From: Acidobacteriaceae bacterium
Lineage (GTDB): Bacteria > Acidobacteriota > Terriglobia > Terriglobales > Acidobacteriaceae
DNA length: 9,721 nucleotides
Direction of reading: 5' to 3'
Assembly (NCBI GenBank): GCA_003168235.1
Contig: PMSZ01000209.1
Location: forward strand, 1 to 9,721
Positions 7,383 to 9,721 of the stretch are shown in pieces; the first letter of the stretch is position 1; each line of letters begins with the position of its first letter. The notes beneath the pieces were generated by a model. That model was not told the origin of the DNA and searched no databases. It saw only the letters and a list, made by a program, of their open reading frames with translations. The translations under genes and the position numbers were made by a program.

Positions 7383-8774
7383 TCAGACAGTCCTCTCCAG
7401 CGACGACTCCAAACCTCGCATCAGTTGCTGGCGCGCGGACGAATCCAAGGGCGCGGGTTCGGTGTCGCGATAGATGCCCATGTTCTGGAGCCAGGCCAGG
7501 AACTCCGGCGCTGGGCGCAGATGGAAGAGGCGTCTTGCGGCCAGGGCATCGTGATAACTGGTGGATTGGTAATTGAGCATCACGTCATCCGAACAGGGGA
7601 CACCCATGAAGTAGTTACAACCCGCGGTTGTCAGGAGTAACAGTAAGTTGTCGGCGGAGTTCTGGTCAGCGGCGGCGTGGTTGGTGTAGCAGACATCGCA
7701 GCCCATCGGCAAGCCGAGCAACTTACCCATGAAATGATCTTCGAGTCCGGCGCGAATGATCTGGCGCTCGTCATAGAGATATTCGGGGCCGATGAAGCCG
7801 ACAACGCTGTTGACGAGAAATGGGTGGAAGACGCGTGCGACTCCGTAGGCGCGTGCTTCGAGGGTCAGTTGATCGACTCCATGGTGCGCATCGGCGGAGA
7901 GAGGACTGCCCTGGCCGGTTTCGAAGTACATCGCGTTATCGCCCACCCAGGGGACATGCCGCTGGCGATGGTGTTCGAGCACCTGCTCGCGGCCTTCGCG
8001 CAGCATGTTCAAGGTAATTCCGAAGCTGCGGTTGGCGGCTTCGGTTCCGGCTACAGACTGGAAGAGAAGATCGACAGGCGCTCCGCGATTTAACGCCGCG
8101 AGTTGGGTGGTGATATGCGCCAAGCAGCAGGTCTGGGTGGGGATCTCGTAGGCCTCGACGAGGCGGTTCAGCGCGTGAAGGATCGCACTTACTGTTTCCA
8201 CTGAGTCGGTGGCGGGATTGACGCCGATGACGGCGTCTCCGCAGCCGTAAAGCAAGCCCTCGAATGCGGAGAGCAGGATTCCGCCGATATCGTCGGCGGG
8301 GTGGTTGGGTTGGGCGCGAATGCCGAGCACGCCAGGTTCTCCTATGGTGTTGCGGCAGCGGGTGACGTTGCGGATGCGGGCGGAGGCGAGGACCAGATCT
8401 TTGTTGCTCATCAACTTGGTCACGGCAGCGGCGATTTCAGGAGTGATGGCCCACTGAGTTTGTTTGAGCTGAGCGTCGGTGGTGCGGTCGTCGAGCAGAA
8501 ATTCGCGAAACTCGCCGACGGTCATGTTAGCGACGGCGCGAAAAGCTTCTTGGTCGAAGGTGTCAAGGATCAGGCGGGTGACGTCATCCTGGGAAGGATC
8601 AATCAGCGGGCGGCGGGCGATTTCGTCGAGAGTCATGTCCGCCAACTTGCATTTGGCTGCGATTCTTTCCCGCTCCGATCGCGCGGCGATGCCAGCCAGT
8701 TGGTCGCCAGATTTTTCTTCGTTGGCTTTGGCGAACAGTTCGCGGAGATCGGAGAAATCGAAATGCTCGATCAT
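7383..8774 (-). CDS. eutB: Ethanolamine ammonia-lyase large (heavy) subunit EutB
   Basis: A 463-residue TIM-barrel subunit holding the substrate site of ethanolamine ammonia-lyase; E. coli EutB is 453. By motif comparison, the residues that bind ethanolamine are all present: Arg153 and Gln155 in GIRAQPN, Asn186 in VIGVNP, Glu285 in YFETGQGS, and Asp360 in MGCDVCYTNH. The long conserved run around GFIGPEYLYDERQII (326-340) and the following AGLEDHFMGKL is unmistakable. Compared with the enterobacterial protein there is an insertion of about five residues just before YFETGQGS (near 268-279) and a different, slightly longer C-terminal tail. ATG 8774 gives the expected N terminus (LRELFAKANEEKSGD) but has only a weak AGG as ribosome-binding site. 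A tiny upstream frame ends in an ATGA overlap with this start. No cobalamin riboswitch was recognised upstream. Confidence 0.96.
   Translation of the reverse strand: MIEHFDFSDLRELFAKANEEKSGDQLAGIAARSERERIAAKCKLADMTLDEIARRPLIDPSQDDVTRLILDTFDQEAFRAVANMTVGEFREFLLDDRTTDAQLKQTQWAITPEIAAAVTKLMSNKDLVLASARIRNVTRCRNTIGEPGVLGIRAQPNHPADDIGGILLSAFEGLLYGCGDAVIGVNPATDSVETVSAILHALNRLVEAYEIPTQTCCLAHITTQLAALNRGAPVDLLFQSVAGTEAANRSFGITLNMLREGREQVLEHHRQRHVPWVGDNAMYFETGQGSPLSADAHHGVDQLTLEARAYGVARVFHPFLVNSVVGFIGPEYLYDERQIIRAGLEDHFMGKLLGLPMGCDVCYTNHAAADQNSADNLLLLLTTAGCNYFMGVPCSDDVMLNYQSTSYHDALAARRLFHLRPAPEFLAWLQNMGIYRDTEPAPLDSSARQQLMRGLESSLERTV
7391..7398 (-). promoter_or_regulatory. Shine-Dalgarno for eutC
   Basis: On the minus strand GGAGAGGA occupies 7398 to 7391, eight bases before the eutC ATG (7382-7380) and wholly inside the last codons of eutB. 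This supports the chosen eutC start. Confidence 0.7.
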
Positions 8775-8865
8775 GGGGCCTGGTCAATGAGAGCTACCAT
8801 GTTATCGAAAAAGCGGGGCGTGAGGGTTCTTGTGGATTCGAGATGCAGAGGTTGGGTTGGAAAGT

Positions 8866-9075
8866 CTAGCGCCAGCTGCGTTGCTGGCTGTCGGCGGAGG
8901 GAACTGCGGTGGATTCACGATGAGACTGGGAGGCGTGGTCGTTAATAGCGGTGGCGGCCTGAGTGCGGAGATTGCCGGCTTTGGCGTCAAAATCTAGAGT
9001 GCTAACGCTGTGGGCGCACTGCGCGCAGTTGAACTTTATGCCACCCTTGATGCGCTGGAGTCGATAGGCTTTCAC
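8866..9075 (-). CDS. Small CxxC protein of unknown function
   Basis: A 69-codon frame from GTG 9075 to TAG 8868-8866. It looks coding rather than accidental. Third codon positions are clearly enriched in G and C, and the first 47 residues are balanced and protein-like: basic KAYRLQRIKGG, then FNCAQCAHSVSTLDFDAKAGNLRTQAATAINDH. Cys17, Cys20, His22 and possibly His47 could bind a metal as a minimal zinc-ribbon or treble-clef-like knuckle. The last 20 residues are low in information. I do not recognise a named family; small zinc-ribbon-like proteins of this kind are a guess. No Shine-Dalgarno precedes the GTG, but a good promoter ends only seven bases upstream, which would fit a leaderless message. 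It lies 91 bp upstream of eutB on the same strand. Confidence 0.5.
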   Translation of the reverse strand: MKAYRLQRIKGGIKFNCAQCAHSVSTLDFDAKAGNLRTQAATAINDHASQSHRESTAVPSADSQQRSWR

Positions 9076-9082
9076 TGCTTGA

Positions 9083-9110
9083 ATTGTACTGTTTTGGGTA
9101 GAGATGACCA
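9083..9110 (-). promoter_or_regulatory. Possible sigma-70-type promoter for the small CxxC gene
   Basis: On the minus strand TGGTCA (9110-9105; four of six matches to TTGACA) is followed after 16 bases by TACAAT (9088-9083; five of six matches to TATAAT). Only seven bases separate the -10 box from GTG 9075, so transcription would start at or within a base or two of the start codon. Inferred from sequence alone. Confidence 0.4.
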
Positions 9111-9173
9111 GACGCGTTGGTGGGGCGGCGAAGGTAACTCGTAAGCGCGTTTGTCTCCGAGAGTCTGACCTCA

Positions 9174-9235
9174 GCGGCCTAAAGGCGCGGTTAAAGCAAG
9201 GCCTTTACCGCAGCGCTGAAGCGCTGCGCCACCCA
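9174..9235. repeat. Two-hairpin intergenic palindromic repeat
   Basis: The core is a perfect 8-bp stem with a four-base loop: CGCAGCGC (9209-9216), TGAA, GCGCTGCG (9221-9228). A second inverted repeat lies just left of it: TAAAGGC (9180-9186) pairing with GCCTTTA (9201-9207). The element fills most of the gap between the peptidase stop and the small CxxC gene. It resembles a dispersed intergenic repeat I associate with acidobacterial genomes. No U-run follows on either strand, so it is not a classical intrinsic terminator, though it could slow transcription or protect a 3' end of the peptidase mRNA. Confidence 0.6.
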
Positions 9236-9241
9236 CGACTG

Positions 9242-9721
9242 CTATTTTTGGAGGCGGTTGTATTTTTTGAGCACCTCGCGCAGGCGGTCGTGGGGCAGGG
9301 CGATTACGGTGTGATTGTCGATGCCGGTCATGGTTTCAGCGGCAACCATGGCGTTGACTACGGCTTCTTCGGTGGCTTGAACCGTGGCCAAAAACAAGGG
9401 ATCGAGGCTGTCGTTGGGAAGCATTTTCAGGTCGTGGATTCCTTTGGGAGAAGCAGCTCCGGGATTCGCGGTGGAGAAGGCGACGAAGATGTCGCCGGAA
9501 CCGTCGCCGGAATAGCTGCCGTCGCGGCCGAGTCCGAGAGATGCCTTGCGGGCGAGGCGCTTTAGTTGCGTGGGAATCAGCGGAGCATCGGTAGCGATGA
9601 CGATGATGATGGAGCCGGTGTCTTCTCCGTAGGCGGGGTGCTCGGGTATTTCTTTGCCGACGGGAACTCCGGCGATGCGGAGTTGGTCGCGGCGTCCGTA
9701 GTTACATTGCACGAGCACGCC
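9242..9721 (-). CDS. S58/P1-family (DmpA/BapA-type) aminopeptidase, C-terminal part
   Basis: The frame stops at TAG 9244-9242 and is still open at the right edge (a Gly codon precedes the first GTG), so the window holds only the last 159 or so residues of a protein normally about 350-380 long. It contains the region that in DmpA becomes the beta subunit after self-cleavage. Numbered from the GTG at 9718, the fragment has LVQCNYGRR, then GVPVG, then TGSIIIVIATDAPLIPTQLKRLARKA and GSGDIFVAFST. The Gly35-Ser36 bond is the expected autocleavage site, with Ser36 the new N-terminal nucleophile. Asn6 matches the oxyanion-hole asparagine, and the 122 residues after Ser36 match the known beta-subunit length. 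Relatives remove N-terminal amino acids from peptides and amides, some from beta-peptides. Same strand as eutBC, but a repeat and a promoter lie between. Confidence 0.88.
   Translation of the reverse strand, partial: GVLVQCNYGRRDQLRIAGVPVGKEIPEHPAYGEDTGSIIIVIATDAPLIPTQLKRLARKASLGLGRDGSYSGDGSGDIFVAFSTANPGAASPKGIHDLKMLPNDSLDPLFLATVQATEEAVVNAMVAAETMTGIDNHTVIALPHDRLREVLKKYNRLQK

Noticed and set aside
7014..7640. A long + strand open frame (208 codons) opposite eutC and the end of eutB
   Set aside because: It is the shadow of the well-supported eutB/eutC frames; its translation has no recognisable domain and crosses the eutB-eutC junction.
8833..8925. Imperfect direct repeat TGGATTC-x2-GATG in the eutB upstream region
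   Set aside because: One copy is within the small CxxC frame and similarity outside the core is patchy; not convincing as an operator pair.
8301..8945. A 214-codon + strand frame opposite the 5' part of eutB
   Set aside because: It is antisense to conserved EutB sequence, Gly/Ala/Arg-biased and resembles no known protein.
9104..9565. A + strand frame of 153 codons spanning the palindromic repeat and the peptidase
   Set aside because: Its first part reads through the intergenic repeat (YRSAEALRHP is the translated palindrome) and the rest is antisense to the S58 peptidase.

Overview
The window is a moderately GC-rich bacterial chromosomal segment with seven recognisable protein genes, one probable small gene and short intergenic repeats. 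No phage, IS, CRISPR or RNA gene is visible. The best guess for the source is a soil Acidobacteriota (Koribacter/Terriglobia-like). This rests on the gene complement, a palindromic intergenic repeat around CGCAGCGCTGAAGCGCTGCG, and short tandem repeats between genes. No marker gene is present, so the assignment is an inference.

Right-going block (1-6576, + strand): the 3' part of a glutamate-1-semialdehyde-aminotransferase-like class III PLP enzyme; an APC-family amino acid/amine permease; a family-9-type (betaine/amino-aldehyde-like) aldehyde dehydrogenase; a GabT-like class III aminotransferase with an unusual four-cysteine segment; and a third class III aminotransferase of the taurine/beta-alanine:pyruvate type. 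Spacers are 57-120 bp with no obvious terminator, so this looks like one operon for uptake, transamination and oxidation of an amine or omega-amino acid. Three of the spacers are built from degenerate short tandem repeats (15-, 15- and 7-nt periods), two of which run up to or into the ribosome-binding region of the next gene.

Left-going block (6573-9721, - strand): the two subunits of adenosylcobalamin-dependent ethanolamine ammonia-lyase (eutB then eutC, abutting). Upstream lie a small CxxC protein with a possible leaderless promoter, a palindromic intergenic repeat, and the catalytic C-terminal part of an S58/P1 (DmpA/BapA-type) self-cleaving aminopeptidase that runs off the window. The two blocks converge with their stop codons interlocked in one CTAG.

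Taken together this is a nitrogen/carbon scavenging locus. EutBC would turn ethanolamine into acetaldehyde and ammonia, and the aldehyde dehydrogenase could oxidise acetaldehyde or amino-aldehydes. The permease could import substrates, and the aminotransferases would handle GABA/beta-alanine-like amines. No Eut microcompartment shell, EutA reactivase or regulator is in view, and EutC has a short N terminus, so ethanolamine breakdown here is probably cytosolic. Substrate assignments are family-level inference. Nothing here amounts to a clearly new system; the most distinctive items are the repeat-built spacers, the Cys-rich GabT-like enzyme and the gene combination itself.
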